This document shows positions 48,423 through 56,974 of a stretch of 64,000 nucleotides of DNA, one piece after another. Location of the stretch: NCBI GenBank assembly GCA_934667425.1, contig CAKULV010000002.1, positions 62,001 through 126,000 on the forward strand, written 5' to 3'. A model generated the notes under the pieces. It saw nothing but the letters and a program-made list of their open reading frames with translations, made no database searches and was not told the DNA's origin. The position numbers and the translations under genes were made by a program. How positions within the stretch are numbered: the first letter of the stretch is position 1; each line of letters begins with the position of its first letter. Source of the stretch: an uncultured Kiritimatiellota bacterium (GTDB lineage: Bacteria; Verrucomicrobiota; Kiritimatiellia; RFP12; UBA1067).

Positions 48423-51116
48423 ATGAATAGGAAGATGTTTCTGCTTCTGTCGATGACGCTCGCAGTGTCATGCGTGTCGCTCGCACAGAACCGTCCGGGC
48501 CTGCTCGGCAAGCGGCCCGCGAATCGCGGCGCGAGCGCGGCCGCCGACCGGCAGGAGGCCCAGCAGCCGATGTCCCGCGAAGACCTGAAGAGCGTGCCGC
48601 GTGGAACGAACGGCGTCCCGGCGCTGGCGTTCAACCAGGCGGACGTCGCGCTGGTGCTGGAGGCGTATGCGGACGAGGTGGGCAAGACCGTGATCCCCGC
48701 TCCAGACCTCCCCAAGGCGCAGATCACGCTCCGCTCGCTCGAGGGGCAGATACTCACCAAGGAGGAGTACCTCGAAGCGATCGAGCTTGTCCTCACGATG
48801 AACGGCATCGTGCTCGAGCCGAGGGGGAAGAAGTTCCTCCGCGCCCTGCCGCGCAAGACCGTGCGTACGCACGGCATCCCGCTTAAGATGGAGGACAAGG
48901 GCAACCTCCCGGAGCAGGGGCGCGTGGTGAGCCAGATGATCGCGTTCAAGAACATCGAGGTCGCGGAGGCGCAGAAGGCGCTGGAGGGGTTCAAGGCCCC
49001 GGAGGGGCTGTTCCAGGTGTTCGAGCGCACGAACGCGATCCTCGTCACGGATACTCAGGAGAACATAAACCGCATGCTCGAGATCGCTCGCGTGATAGAC
49101 GTCGCGACGCCGGTCACGGAGGACGTGTTCGTGCGGCAGATCGAGTATGCGCTCGCCCAGGACATCAAGACGCACCTCGAGACGATAGTAACGGAGTCGC
49201 AGAAGGATACGCAGCAGAAGCAGAGCGGACCCAAGCCGAGCGGCGCCCCGGGTTTCGGAAGCTCAACGCCGTCCTCGCTCCGGACAAGCCTCCTCAACCT
49301 GAACAACCGTCCGGGGATGAGGAAGCCGGAACAGCCCGTGAACACCCCTAACGCGAACCTCATCGCGGCGGTGTCCGACGCGGACAGGGGAATGATACGC
49401 GGCAAGGTGCTGATCCTCGCGGACGAGCGCTCCAACAAGCTGATCATCATCACGAACAAGTCCAACATGGACTTCTTCGACCGCGTGATCAAGACCCTCG
49501 ACGTGGAGACCACGCCGGAGGTGCAGATCGAGGTGATCCGCCTCAAGTACGCCGAGGCGGAGGACGTGGAGCAGATGCTCAACGAGCTGATCGGGGCGTC
49601 CAGCTCGTCGTCGCAGAGCAAGAACAACCAGAACGCGAACACCCAGAAGGGCGGGGCGGCGAACAGCAACCTCACCCGCGGGACTACGCAGAGCTCGCGC
49701 CGCCAATCCACGAACAGCCCGACGTTCCAGAACACCAACGCATCCCGCCTCGGCGAGCTCAGCAAGGACAACGTGAAGGTGCTTGCCGACAAGCGCATCA
49801 ACGGAGTAGTGATCATGGCGCGCCGGGCCGACATGCGCGCCATCCGCGAGGTCATCGACAACATGGACGTGAAGCTCTCGCAGGTGCTGATCGAGACGGT
49901 GATCATAGAAGTGTCGCTGGGCGACAACCTTAAGACCGGGATTGACTGGGTGATGGGCGGCAAGGTCGCGCAGAATGTCTTTATGAACCATGGGCAGATG
50001 ATTGGCGGCGGGGCAGGTTCCACCAAGTTGGCGGATTTTGCCACAAGCGGAATAGATGCCTCCGTCGCGACAAACCTGGTGACGCCGGTTGGCGCAGGAA
50101 TCAATTATCTCTTCAAGTCCGACAAGCTGAATCTTGCCGGAGTGATAGAGGCTTCCAAGACGGATTCGCGCAGCAAGTATGTCGCCTCCCCAATCGTGAT
50201 GACGGTGGACAACGAGGAGGCCACGATCGAGGCGACTTCGTCTCGCCAGTTCCTGACTGGCTGGTCGGCGGTTTCGTCCACATATGCAGGAAGCGGTCTG
50301 CCGTCTCCGAACTATTCGGCCAAGGATATCGGCATAACATTGAAGATTACGCCCAAGATCAATCCGAATGGCACGGTGATGCTTGAGGTCGAGGAAGAGT
50401 ATTCGCAGGTGAGCGGCACACAGGATATGTTGACCCCAATGGGTTCGACCTACACGACAACGCAGATAGACGTGCCGGTCACCAGAAAGATGTCCGCCAA
50501 CATAAGCCTCGAGAACGGCCAGTCGGTCATTCTTGGCGGCTTGACCACGAAGGACATGAAGAACAGCGAAGTCGGCATACCGCTGCTCAAGGACATACCA
50601 TATATCGGCAAATGGCTCTTTGGCTCTGTCAAGCAGGAGGAGAGCCGTTCTGAACTGCTTATCTTCATGACGCCGTATGTGCTTGACGACAGCGACGCCG
50701 CCCAGATGGAGGCTATGCGGAGAAAGAAGACGCTGTCCGATCCGCGTCCTTGGGATGATGGCGGCTGGTCCGCGTCGCCGCTCGCGGATCCCGTGTCGCA
50801 GAAGGAGCGTCTGCGCCGCTTCAAGGAGGAGTGGGCGAAGCAGGACGAGGAGCGCAAGGCGAAGCTCGCCATCGAGAAGGCGAAGGTCGATCGCGCGAAG
50901 AAGCTTGAGGGCATGAGCGACGCGGAGCGCAAGTTCTGGCTTGAGCTTCACAGGGACGAACTGGAGAAGGAGCGTCGCGAGGAGTTCGACCGCCAGGCGA
51001 AGGAGCAGGCGGATCTGAAGGAATTCGTCGAGGAGATAAAGAAGAAGGATCTCGAGAAGGCCGAGGCTGAAATCAAAAAGGCCGAAGCTTCAGGAAAGCA
51101 GGGAGAGGGCAACTGA
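48423..51116 (+). CDS. Secretin (GspD/PilQ family) outer-membrane channel
   Basis: Outer-membrane secretion pore of 897 residues. AAGGAG 6 nt before the ATG at 48423 and the signal peptide MNRKMFLLLSMTLAVSCVSLAQ fix the start over the ATG at 48384. N-domains cover residues about 60-490 (VLILADERSNKLIIITNKSN; VLADKRINGVVIMARRADM), with an Asn/Ser-rich linker. The secretin domain runs from QVLIETVIIEVSLGDNLKTG to the hallmark VPVTRKMSANISLENGQS and VGIPLLKDIPYIGKWLFG. An unusual charged helical tail of about 150 residues follows. Bases about 49960-50690 are less GC-rich with different codon choice than the rest of the gene. Confidence 0.94.
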   Translation: MNRKMFLLLSMTLAVSCVSLAQNRPGLLGKRPANRGASAAADRQEAQQPMSREDLKSVPRGTNGVPALAFNQADVALVLEAYADEVGKTVIPAPDLPKAQITLRSLEGQILTKEEYLEAIELVLTMNGIVLEPRGKKFLRALPRKTVRTHGIPLKMEDKGNLPEQGRVVSQMIAFKNIEVAEAQKALEGFKAPEGLFQVFERTNAILVTDTQENINRMLEIARVIDVATPVTEDVFVRQIEYALAQDIKTHLETIVTESQKDTQQKQSGPKPSGAPGFGSSTPSSLRTSLLNLNNRPGMRKPEQPVNTPNANLIAAVSDADRGMIRGKVLILADERSNKLIIITNKSNMDFFDRVIKTLDVETTPEVQIEVIRLKYAEAEDVEQMLNELIGASSSSSQSKNNQNANTQKGGAANSNLTRGTTQSSRRQSTNSPTFQNTNASRLGELSKDNVKVLADKRINGVVIMARRADMRAIREVIDNMDVKLSQVLIETVIIEVSLGDNLKTGIDWVMGGKVAQNVFMNHGQMIGGGAGSTKLADFATSGIDASVATNLVTPVGAGINYLFKSDKLNLAGVIEASKTDSRSKYVASPIVMTVDNEEATIEATSSRQFLTGWSAVSSTYAGSGLPSPNYSAKDIGITLKITPKINPNGTVMLEVEEEYSQVSGTQDMLTPMGSTYTTTQIDVPVTRKMSANISLENGQSVILGGLTTKDMKNSEVGIPLLKDIPYIGKWLFGSVKQEESRSELLIFMTPYVLDDSDAAQMEAMRRKKTLSDPRPWDDGGWSASPLADPVSQKERLRRFKEEWAKQDEERKAKLAIEKAKVDRAKKLEGMSDAERKFWLELHRDELEKERREEFDRQAKEQADLKEFVEEIKKKDLEKAEAEIKKAEASGKQGEGN

Positions 51117-52072
51117 TGAGGCACGCTTCGGCCATAATCGCGGCGCTGGCGCTGGCGGCAGGGGCGTACTTCACCGTAGACCGCATCGCAGAGCAGAAAC
51201 GGGCGGAGGCGGAGGCGCTTGCCCGCAAGGCCGAGGCCTCCCTCAAGAAGGCAGAGGCCGGGAAGAAGCAGTCGGAGGCGGAAGCGAAGAAGTCCGAGGC
51301 GGATGCGGCCGCCGCGAAAGCCAGGGCAGAATCCGCCAAGGAGGCCCGGCTGGAGCGTCAGGCCGCGGCATCCGAGGCCAGGGAACTTGCGAAGGCGAAG
51401 GATGCGGAGGCCAGGAAGGCCGATGCCGACGCCAAGGCAGCCGCAGAGAAGGCCCGCGCAGTCGAGGGCGAGCTCAAGATCGCAGAGGCGAAGAAGGCCG
51501 CCGCCAAGGCCATTGCGGAACACGCCGCCGCGACGAATGCCGCAAGGCAGGCGGAGCTTGACGCGGCGGTCGCGGCGGCCAATGCCGTGGCGATCGATCT
51601 CCAGCGGACGCTTGCGGCGAGCAACGTGCTGGCGCTTCAGAAGGCCGATTACGCCACGAAGCTCAGGGAGGTTGAGCAATTGCAGGAGGAACTGCGCAGA
51701 AGGGAGGAGGAGACGCGTCCGAACAAGACCCTCCAGGCGTTGATAGAGCAGAACGACGCCGCGAGGGAGGCGGAGCTTGCGGAACTTGCGAAGAGGGATG
51801 CACAGTACGCGGCGGAGGAGGCGATCCGCCGCCGCGTACTCAGGGAGGGCATCCCGGCCGCGCCGCAGAAGCCTCTTACGAAGACCGAAAGGCGCATCGC
51901 CGCCGCCGGCGGAAAGCTGGATGACATCGATAAGGAAGGCCGCACCGCGCTTGAGAAGCGCTTCATCGCCATGTTTGAGGCGATGATCCGCCAGGCGGCA
52001 AAGGAAGGCCGCAATGACGAGGCGGAGTCGTACCTCGAAACGCTGAAGTCGCTGGTGCCGGGGTATAAGTAG
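51116..52072 (+). CDS. Membrane-anchored Ala/Lys/Glu-rich coiled-coil protein of the secretin operon
   Basis: 318 residues: a single N-terminal hydrophobic segment (ASAIIAALALAAGAYFTV) then about 230 residues of Ala/Glu/Lys heptads, a strong coiled coil, and a short C-terminal helical region (LEKRFIAMFEAMIRQAA... LETLKSLVPGYK). Low complexity prevents family assignment; TolA-like or spacer proteins look similar. It starts at the TGATG overlap with the secretin gene, so it is made with it, and the secretin tail is itself a coiled coil, suggesting the two interact in the periplasm. Confidence 0.75.
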   Translation: MRHASAIIAALALAAGAYFTVDRIAEQKRAEAEALARKAEASLKKAEAGKKQSEAEAKKSEADAAAAKARAESAKEARLERQAAASEARELAKAKDAEARKADADAKAAAEKARAVEGELKIAEAKKAAAKAIAEHAAATNAARQAELDAAVAAANAVAIDLQRTLAASNVLALQKADYATKLREVEQLQEELRRREEETRPNKTLQALIEQNDAAREAELAELAKRDAQYAAEEAIRRRVLREGIPAAPQKPLTKTERRIAAAGGKLDDIDKEGRTALEKRFIAMFEAMIRQAAKEGRNDEAESYLETLKSLVPGYK

Positions 52073-52075
52073 GTT

Positions 52076-52191
52076 TCAGGTTTTAGGTTTTAGGTTTCAG
52101 CAGATGGTAGTTGGTAGTTGGTAGTTGGTAGATGGTAGACATGATGGACAGAATTTAACTATTTAACCATTTAACTATTTAACCATTTAAA
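52076..52191. repeat. Intergenic repeat block B
   Basis: Heptamers GGTTTCA/GGTTTTA x4 (52076-52103), then GATGGTA/GTTGGTA x6 (about 52106-52139), GATGGACAGAATTTAA, and four 8-bp units TTTAACTA/TTTAACCA (to 52189). Same ordered units as block A. The mlaE start codon follows directly, with no Shine-Dalgarno. Confidence 0.88.
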
Positions 52192-52194
52192 GTG

Positions 52195-52992
52195 ATGCGG
52201 CGGGGATTGGCATATAACGTGGGGAAGCTCGCGTGCGAGCATGCGCAGACCGTAAGGTATGCGTTCGCGTTCCTCGGCGAGACCGTGGTGCGCGGCCTCG
52301 TGATGCTCGTCAAGCCGCGCCAGTTCCGGCTTCGGGACTGTGCGCTCGCCTTTGAGCGGGCGGGGTTCGACGGACTCTCCATAACCACGATGGTGGGGCT
52401 TCTGCTTGGACTGATCCTTGCGTTCGAGTCCGCCGCCAGCCTTAAGATGTTCGGCGCCGAGGTGTATGTGGCGGACCTGATAGCGATAGGGCTGTTCCGG
52501 GAGCTCGGGCCCATCATCACGGCGATAATACTCGCAGGACGCACCGGGAGCGCGTTCGCCGCCGAGATCGGCACGATGAAGGTGGACGAGGAGCTGGATG
52601 CGCTCACCACGATGGGGCTGCCGCCGGTGCGCTTCCTCGTGCTTCCTCGAATCGTGGCGGCCACGCTCGTGATGCCGGTCCTCACGATGTTCTCCGAAAT
52701 GGCCGGCCTTATCGGCGGATGCATCGTCCTGCAGATGATGGATGTACCGGCGAACGTGTTCTGGGGACACGTTACCTCGTCATCGTCAGTGTCCATGATC
52801 GTACTGGGGCTTGCCAAGTCCGCCCTGTTCGGACTCCTCGTCGGCTTCATAAGCTGCGCATCCGGGATGCGCACGAAGAAGGCGGCGGACGGGGTGGGCG
52901 AGGCGGCGACGAACGCGGTGGTGTGCAGCATCGTGGCGATCGCGGTGGCGGATGGGCTTCTTGCCGTGGTGTGCTACGTGCTTGGCATATAG
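52195..52992 (+). CDS. mlaE: MlaE-type ABC permease (phospholipid transport)
   Basis: A 265-residue inner-membrane permease of the Mla lipid transporter. Several membrane segments and the family signature region TTMVGLLLGLILAFESA, FRELGPIITAIILAGRTGSAFAAEIGTM (given in parts) and DALTTMGLPPVRFLVLPR are plain. The GTG at 52192 and the ATG at 52195 are both possible; the ATG is preferred. The segment before it is repeat DNA, so the native initiation region may have been replaced. MlaF and MlaD follow; together they move phospholipids between inner and outer membranes. Confidence 0.92.
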   Translation: MRRGLAYNVGKLACEHAQTVRYAFAFLGETVVRGLVMLVKPRQFRLRDCALAFERAGFDGLSITTMVGLLLGLILAFESAASLKMFGAEVYVADLIAIGLFRELGPIITAIILAGRTGSAFAAEIGTMKVDEELDALTTMGLPPVRFLVLPRIVAATLVMPVLTMFSEMAGLIGGCIVLQMMDVPANVFWGHVTSSSSVSMIVLGLAKSALFGLLVGFISCASGMRTKKAADGVGEAATNAVVCSIVAIAVADGLLAVVCYVLGI

Positions 52993-53014
52993 GCTTCATG
53001 ATAGGCGATTGAAG

Positions 53015-53776
53015 ATGGAACGAAGGAAGGTCATAGAGCTTGAGCATGTGAACGCGGGATATCCGAACGCGGAGATACTTGCGGATCTTACGTTCTCGGT
53101 GGACGAGGGCGAGGTGTTCGTCATGCTTGGCGGCTCCGGATGCGGAAAGTCCACCGTGATGCGGCACATGATCGGCTTGAACCCGGTGCTTGGCGGTACG
53201 CTCCGCGTGCTTGGGATGGATGTGAACCGCAGGAACATGCCGGCCATCCACCGCAGGATCGGGGTCATGTACCAGAGTGGGGCGCTGTTCGGGAGCATGA
53301 CGTGCCTGCAGAACGTCCAGCTGCCGATCGACGAGTTCACGAAGCTCGGCCGCAAGGCGCGCCGCGACAGGGCGATGGGCCTGCTCGAAAGGGTCGGGCT
53401 TGCCGACGCCGCCGGGAAGATGCCGAGCGAGATATCCGGCGGCATGAAGAAGCGTGTGGCGATCGCCAGGGCCATGGCCCTCGATCCGGAGATACTGTTC
53501 CTCGACGAGCCGAGCGCGGGGCTTGACCCGATCACGTCCAGCGACCTCGACGACCTGATACTCCAGATACGCCGGGATCACGGCACGACGTTCGTGGTGG
53601 TCACGCATGAGCTTCCGAGCATATTCAAGATCGCCGACCGGTGCGCAATGTTCGACAAGGCCCGGCACGGCATGATTGCGCTCGGCAGCCCAGTTGAGCT
53701 GCGCGACAGCTCCACGGATGATTTTGTAAAGCGGTTCTTTGCCCGCGAGGGCCGGGAAACGGCCAAGGTGGCATGA
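53015..53776 (+). CDS. mlaF: MlaF-type ABC transporter ATPase
   Basis: A 253-residue ATPase powering the Mla lipid transporter. Walker A GGSGCGKST, Q-loop VMYQSGALFGSMT, signature SGGMKKRVAIARAM, Walker B ILFLDEPSAGLDP and H-loop VVVTHEL. The SGGMKKR signature and the YQSGALF loop are typical of MlaF. It starts 22 nt after mlaE. Confidence 0.95.
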   Translation: MERRKVIELEHVNAGYPNAEILADLTFSVDEGEVFVMLGGSGCGKSTVMRHMIGLNPVLGGTLRVLGMDVNRRNMPAIHRRIGVMYQSGALFGSMTCLQNVQLPIDEFTKLGRKARRDRAMGLLERVGLADAAGKMPSEISGGMKKRVAIARAMALDPEILFLDEPSAGLDPITSSDLDDLILQIRRDHGTTFVVVTHELPSIFKIADRCAMFDKARHGMIALGSPVELRDSSTDDFVKRFFAREGRETAKVA

Positions 53777-53789
53777 AGGGAGGCACTGG

Positions 53790-54569
53790 ATGGATGGTGG
53801 AAACGAAGCGAACTTTGCGAAGATAGGCCTGTTCATTCTCGCGGGCGTGTTGCTGATAGCCGGCACGTTGGTGTACATCGGCACCTCGCGCGGCGAGAAG
53901 AACGAGTTCCTCGTGGAGACGTACTTCAAGAACGACGTGAGCGGTCTTGACGTTGGAAGCGCGGTCAATTTCCGCGGGGTGCGCATTGGCGCCGTGAAGG
54001 AGATATCGTTCGTCGGTTCGGAATACGAGAACGTTCCGCCGCACCAGGCGCGCAACATATACGTGCTGCTCGCGCTTGACTCGAGGCGCTGCCGGATCGG
54101 GAAGCGGAACGAGGATCCGATGGCGGCAATGAGGCGCATGCTGGACAACGGCCTGCATTCCACTGTCTCGGCGTCCGGAATAACGGGCCTTTCCAAGATA
54201 GAGCTGAATTTCCCGAAGGCTGCGGTCTTGGACGAGAAGATCCTGTGGAAGGCGCGCCACATGGTCATTCCGCCTGCGCCGTCCATATTCGAGAGTGCCG
54301 CGGACAGCGCGTCGAGGGTGATGCAGCAGCTGGACAAGATGGATTTTGTCGGCGCGTGGAGCAACATCGTCCGCCTGACGGGAAGCGCCGCCGGATTGTG
54401 CGAGGATATCGGCGAGATCGTGGAGACGGAGCGCGGCAGGATCGGCACGATCATCGAGAGCATGGACGGGGCTGCGTCGTCACTCCGTTCGTTCTCGGAC
54501 GAGATACGCGACAATCCGTCGCTTCTTCTGCGCTCGCGCGACGCCGAGCCTCTTGACGAGACAAGGTAG
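53790..54569 (+). CDS. mlaD: MlaD-type MCE-domain protein
   Basis: A 259-residue inner-membrane-anchored periplasmic lipid-binding protein. One transmembrane helix (IGLFILAGVLLIAGTLVYIG) then an MCE domain (FKNDVSGLDVGSAVNFRGVRIGAVKEI; a beta-barrel loop GISGLSKIEL-like as ASGITGLSKIELNF). The C-terminal half is helical, forming the hexameric tunnel in other MCE proteins. GGGAGG 6 nt before the ATG fixes the start at 53790. mlaB and mlaC homologues are not present here. Confidence 0.93.
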   Translation: MDGGNEANFAKIGLFILAGVLLIAGTLVYIGTSRGEKNEFLVETYFKNDVSGLDVGSAVNFRGVRIGAVKEISFVGSEYENVPPHQARNIYVLLALDSRRCRIGKRNEDPMAAMRRMLDNGLHSTVSASGITGLSKIELNFPKAAVLDEKILWKARHMVIPPAPSIFESAADSASRVMQQLDKMDFVGAWSNIVRLTGSAAGLCEDIGEIVETERGRIGTIIESMDGAASSLRSFSDEIRDNPSLLLRSRDAEPLDETR

Positions 54570-54618
54570 CCTTTATTTCTCCAAAGACGTTCTACATTCA
54601 CAGAAACGGTTGAAGACA

Positions 54619-55833
54619 ATGCAACTTATCACAGACCAGATACAGAGTTCGATGGCGGGTTCATCGTGGATCCGCAAGATGTTCGAGAAGGGCCTTGAGC
54701 TGAAGGGCCGCTATGGGGCCGATGCCGTGTGCGACTTTTCGCTCGGCAACCCCGATGTCCCGCCGCCGGCGGCGGCGAAGGATGCGCTGGAGAAGATCGC
54801 CGCAGATGCAGTGAAGCCGCTCGGCCTGGGGTACTGCCCCAACGCCGGAATCCCGGCAGTGCGCGAGGCGATGGCGGAATACATCAGCCGGCAGCAGGGG
54901 CTGGACGGTTCAGCGCGCTGCGGGGCGGGCCATGTGATAATGACCGTCGGTGCGGCGGGTGCGCTCGTGTCCTTCTTCCGCGCAGTGGTCGAGCCCGGCG
55001 ACGAGGTGCTGTGTCCGGCGCCGTACTTCGTAGAGTACGCAAGCTATTGCGGGCACTTCGGCGGCATACTCAAGACCGTTCCGTCGAAAAGCGACGACTT
55101 CAGTCCTGATCTCGAGGGCATCGCGGCTGCGATCACGCCAAAGACCCGCGCGATACTCGTAAACTCCCCGAACAACCCGACGGGTGCGATCTACTCGCGA
55201 GAGGTGATGCTTGCGCTCGCCAAGATCGTCGATGACGTAAACGATTCGAGAGGCGAGTCGGGCCGTCCGCTGTTCCTGCTTTCGGACGAGCCGTACCGCG
55301 CGTTCGCGTACGACGGCGCGACCGTGGAGCCCGTTCTGCCGCTCACGAAGTGGAGCGTGGTTCTCGGATCGTTCTCCAAGACCCTCTCCCTCGCCGGCGA
55401 ACGCGTGGGCTACATCGGCCTCAACCCGGCGATGCCGGATGTCGATACGCTTGCGGCGGCGGTCACGCTGACGAACCGCACGCTCGGCTACGTGAACGCT
55501 CCCGTGATTGGCCAGCGGCTTGCCGCAAGCCTTCTCGGCGCGACCGTCGATCTCGGCGTGTATGATCGTCGTCGCAAGCTGATGGCGAAGATACTTTCCG
55601 AGGCCGGGGTCGAGTTCGCCATGCCGAAGGGCGCGTTCTACTTCTTCCCGAAGGCGCCTGGCGGCGACGACCTCGCCTTCACCGATGCGCTGCTTGAGGA
55701 GCGGATACTTGTCGTCCCCGGGCGCGGCTTCGGCGGACCCGGCCATGTGCGCCTTTCGTGTTCCGTGGACGAGGCCATAATAGCCCGCTCCGCGGAGGGC
55801 TTCAAACGCGCTGTCGCGAGAATGGGGCTCTGA
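54619..55833 (+). CDS. PLP-dependent aminotransferase (AspB-like, class I/II)
   Basis: A 404-residue cytosolic aminotransferase. PLP-contact segments SLGNPDVPPP, NSPNNPTGAIYS, LSDEPYRAFAYDG, and the Schiff-base Lys in VLGSFSKTLSLAGERVGY; C-terminal RLSCSVDE gives the carboxylate-binding Arg. Related to aspartate/prephenate aminotransferases, but the substrate is not certain. The start is the ATG at 54619, inside a short AT-rich gap after mlaD. mraY follows 6 nt later. Confidence 0.87.
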   Translation: MQLITDQIQSSMAGSSWIRKMFEKGLELKGRYGADAVCDFSLGNPDVPPPAAAKDALEKIAADAVKPLGLGYCPNAGIPAVREAMAEYISRQQGLDGSARCGAGHVIMTVGAAGALVSFFRAVVEPGDEVLCPAPYFVEYASYCGHFGGILKTVPSKSDDFSPDLEGIAAAITPKTRAILVNSPNNPTGAIYSREVMLALAKIVDDVNDSRGESGRPLFLLSDEPYRAFAYDGATVEPVLPLTKWSVVLGSFSKTLSLAGERVGYIGLNPAMPDVDTLAAAVTLTNRTLGYVNAPVIGQRLAASLLGATVDLGVYDRRRKLMAKILSEAGVEFAMPKGAFYFFPKAPGGDDLAFTDALLEERILVVPGRGFGGPGHVRLSCSVDEAIIARSAEGFKRAVARMGL

Positions 55834-55839
55834 CCTGCC

Positions 55840-56961
55840 ATGCTGTATTGGCTTTCATATGCGTTGGAGGACTTTTTCGGTCCGTTCCGCCTGTTGCGTT
55901 CCCATGCGTTCCTCATCGCCGTGGGGACGCTGATGGCGGCGTTCCTCACGTGGTACATGCTGCCGAGGCTGTGGAACCTAATGCCGCATGACCATGGGAA
56001 GTCCATCCTCGGGAAGGATGGGATGGCGTCCAAGGGGAAGCCCACGGGGGCCGGCCTGATCGTTACGCTTGTGGCCCTTCCGGTGATACTTGCCGTGATG
56101 CCGTTCTCCGTGTGCGACCTCTTCGTACTCTTGTTCATGTATGCCGCGATGGCGTTCGGGTATCTCGACGACAATTCCAGCGTGCCTTGGGGCCAGCTGA
56201 AGAAGGGGATGCTTGATGCGGTCGTTTCGCTCGGCGCTGCGCTGTTCCTCTATGCGGGACACGGCGGAGAGGTGTGGGTGCCGTTCTTCAAGGGCGTGTG
56301 GTCGGTGCCGTGGTGGCTGTACCTGCCGGGTGCGGGATTCCTCATATGGTTCACGATGAACGCCACGAACTGCTCCGATGGCGTGGATGGCCTCGCCGGA
56401 TCGCTAACGACGATTTCGCTCGTGTGCCTTGCCTTGCTGCTCTATCTCGTCATCGGCTACGCGCCTGTCGCAAACTACCTGCTGATACCGGGCAATCCGC
56501 TTGCGGCGCGGTGGGCGATCCTGCTCATGACTGTGGCCGGGGCCCTTTGCGGCTATCTCTGGTGGAACGCCGAACCGTCGAAGGTGCTGATGGGCGACGC
56601 CGGAAGCCGCTTCCTCGGGATGCTCGTCGGCGTTGGCGTCCTCGTGACGGGCAACCCGTTCCTCGTGTTCGCGTTCGCCCCCATCGTGCTGGTCAACGGC
56701 GGGGCTGGCCTCGGCAAGATCGTGCTTCTGCGCATCTGCCGCAAGCTTGGCGCGGATGTGCGTCCGCCGAGCGTATTGCCGCCGGAGCTCCAGGAGCGCC
56801 AGAACCTCTTCGTGCGAATGCTGCATGGCGTGAGGTTCCCGCTCCACGACCACTGCAAGCGCGTGCTGAAGTGGTCCAACGCCCAGGTGCTGATGCGCTT
56901 CATGATCCTCCAGGCGTTCCTCACGCCCCTGCTGTTCATCCTCTTCGTGAAGGTCCGCTGA
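55840..56961 (+). CDS. mraY: Phospho-N-acetylmuramoyl-pentapeptide transferase
   Basis: Polytopic inner-membrane enzyme transferring phospho-MurNAc-pentapeptide to undecaprenyl phosphate, giving lipid I. 373 residues, about ten membrane helices. Family features: N-terminal MLYWLSYALEDFFGPFRL, FGYLDD with the Asp pair, NATNCSDGVDGLAGSLT equivalent to the MraY NxxNxTDGxDGLA motif, MGDAGSRFLG, and the HDHCKR segment near the C-terminus equivalent to PLHHHxE. It is isolated from the rest of a dcw cluster in this window, an unusual place for mraY. Confidence 0.93.
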   Translation: MLYWLSYALEDFFGPFRLLRSHAFLIAVGTLMAAFLTWYMLPRLWNLMPHDHGKSILGKDGMASKGKPTGAGLIVTLVALPVILAVMPFSVCDLFVLLFMYAAMAFGYLDDNSSVPWGQLKKGMLDAVVSLGAALFLYAGHGGEVWVPFFKGVWSVPWWLYLPGAGFLIWFTMNATNCSDGVDGLAGSLTTISLVCLALLLYLVIGYAPVANYLLIPGNPLAARWAILLMTVAGALCGYLWWNAEPSKVLMGDAGSRFLGMLVGVGVLVTGNPFLVFAFAPIVLVNGGAGLGKIVLLRICRKLGADVRPPSVLPPELQERQNLFVRMLHGVRFPLHDHCKRVLKWSNAQVLMRFMILQAFLTPLLFILFVKVR

Positions 56962-56974
56962 CCTTCGCTTCGGC

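Noticed and set aside
51219..51743. 174-codon Arg/Pro-rich ORF inside the coiled-coil gene
   Set aside because: It is a +1 frame shadow of the Ala/Lys/Glu repeats; Arg/Pro richness comes from the GC-rich repeat.
52076..52191. Regular short repeats as a CRISPR array
   Set aside because: The units are 7-8 bp, directly adjacent and without spacers; no cas genes are present.
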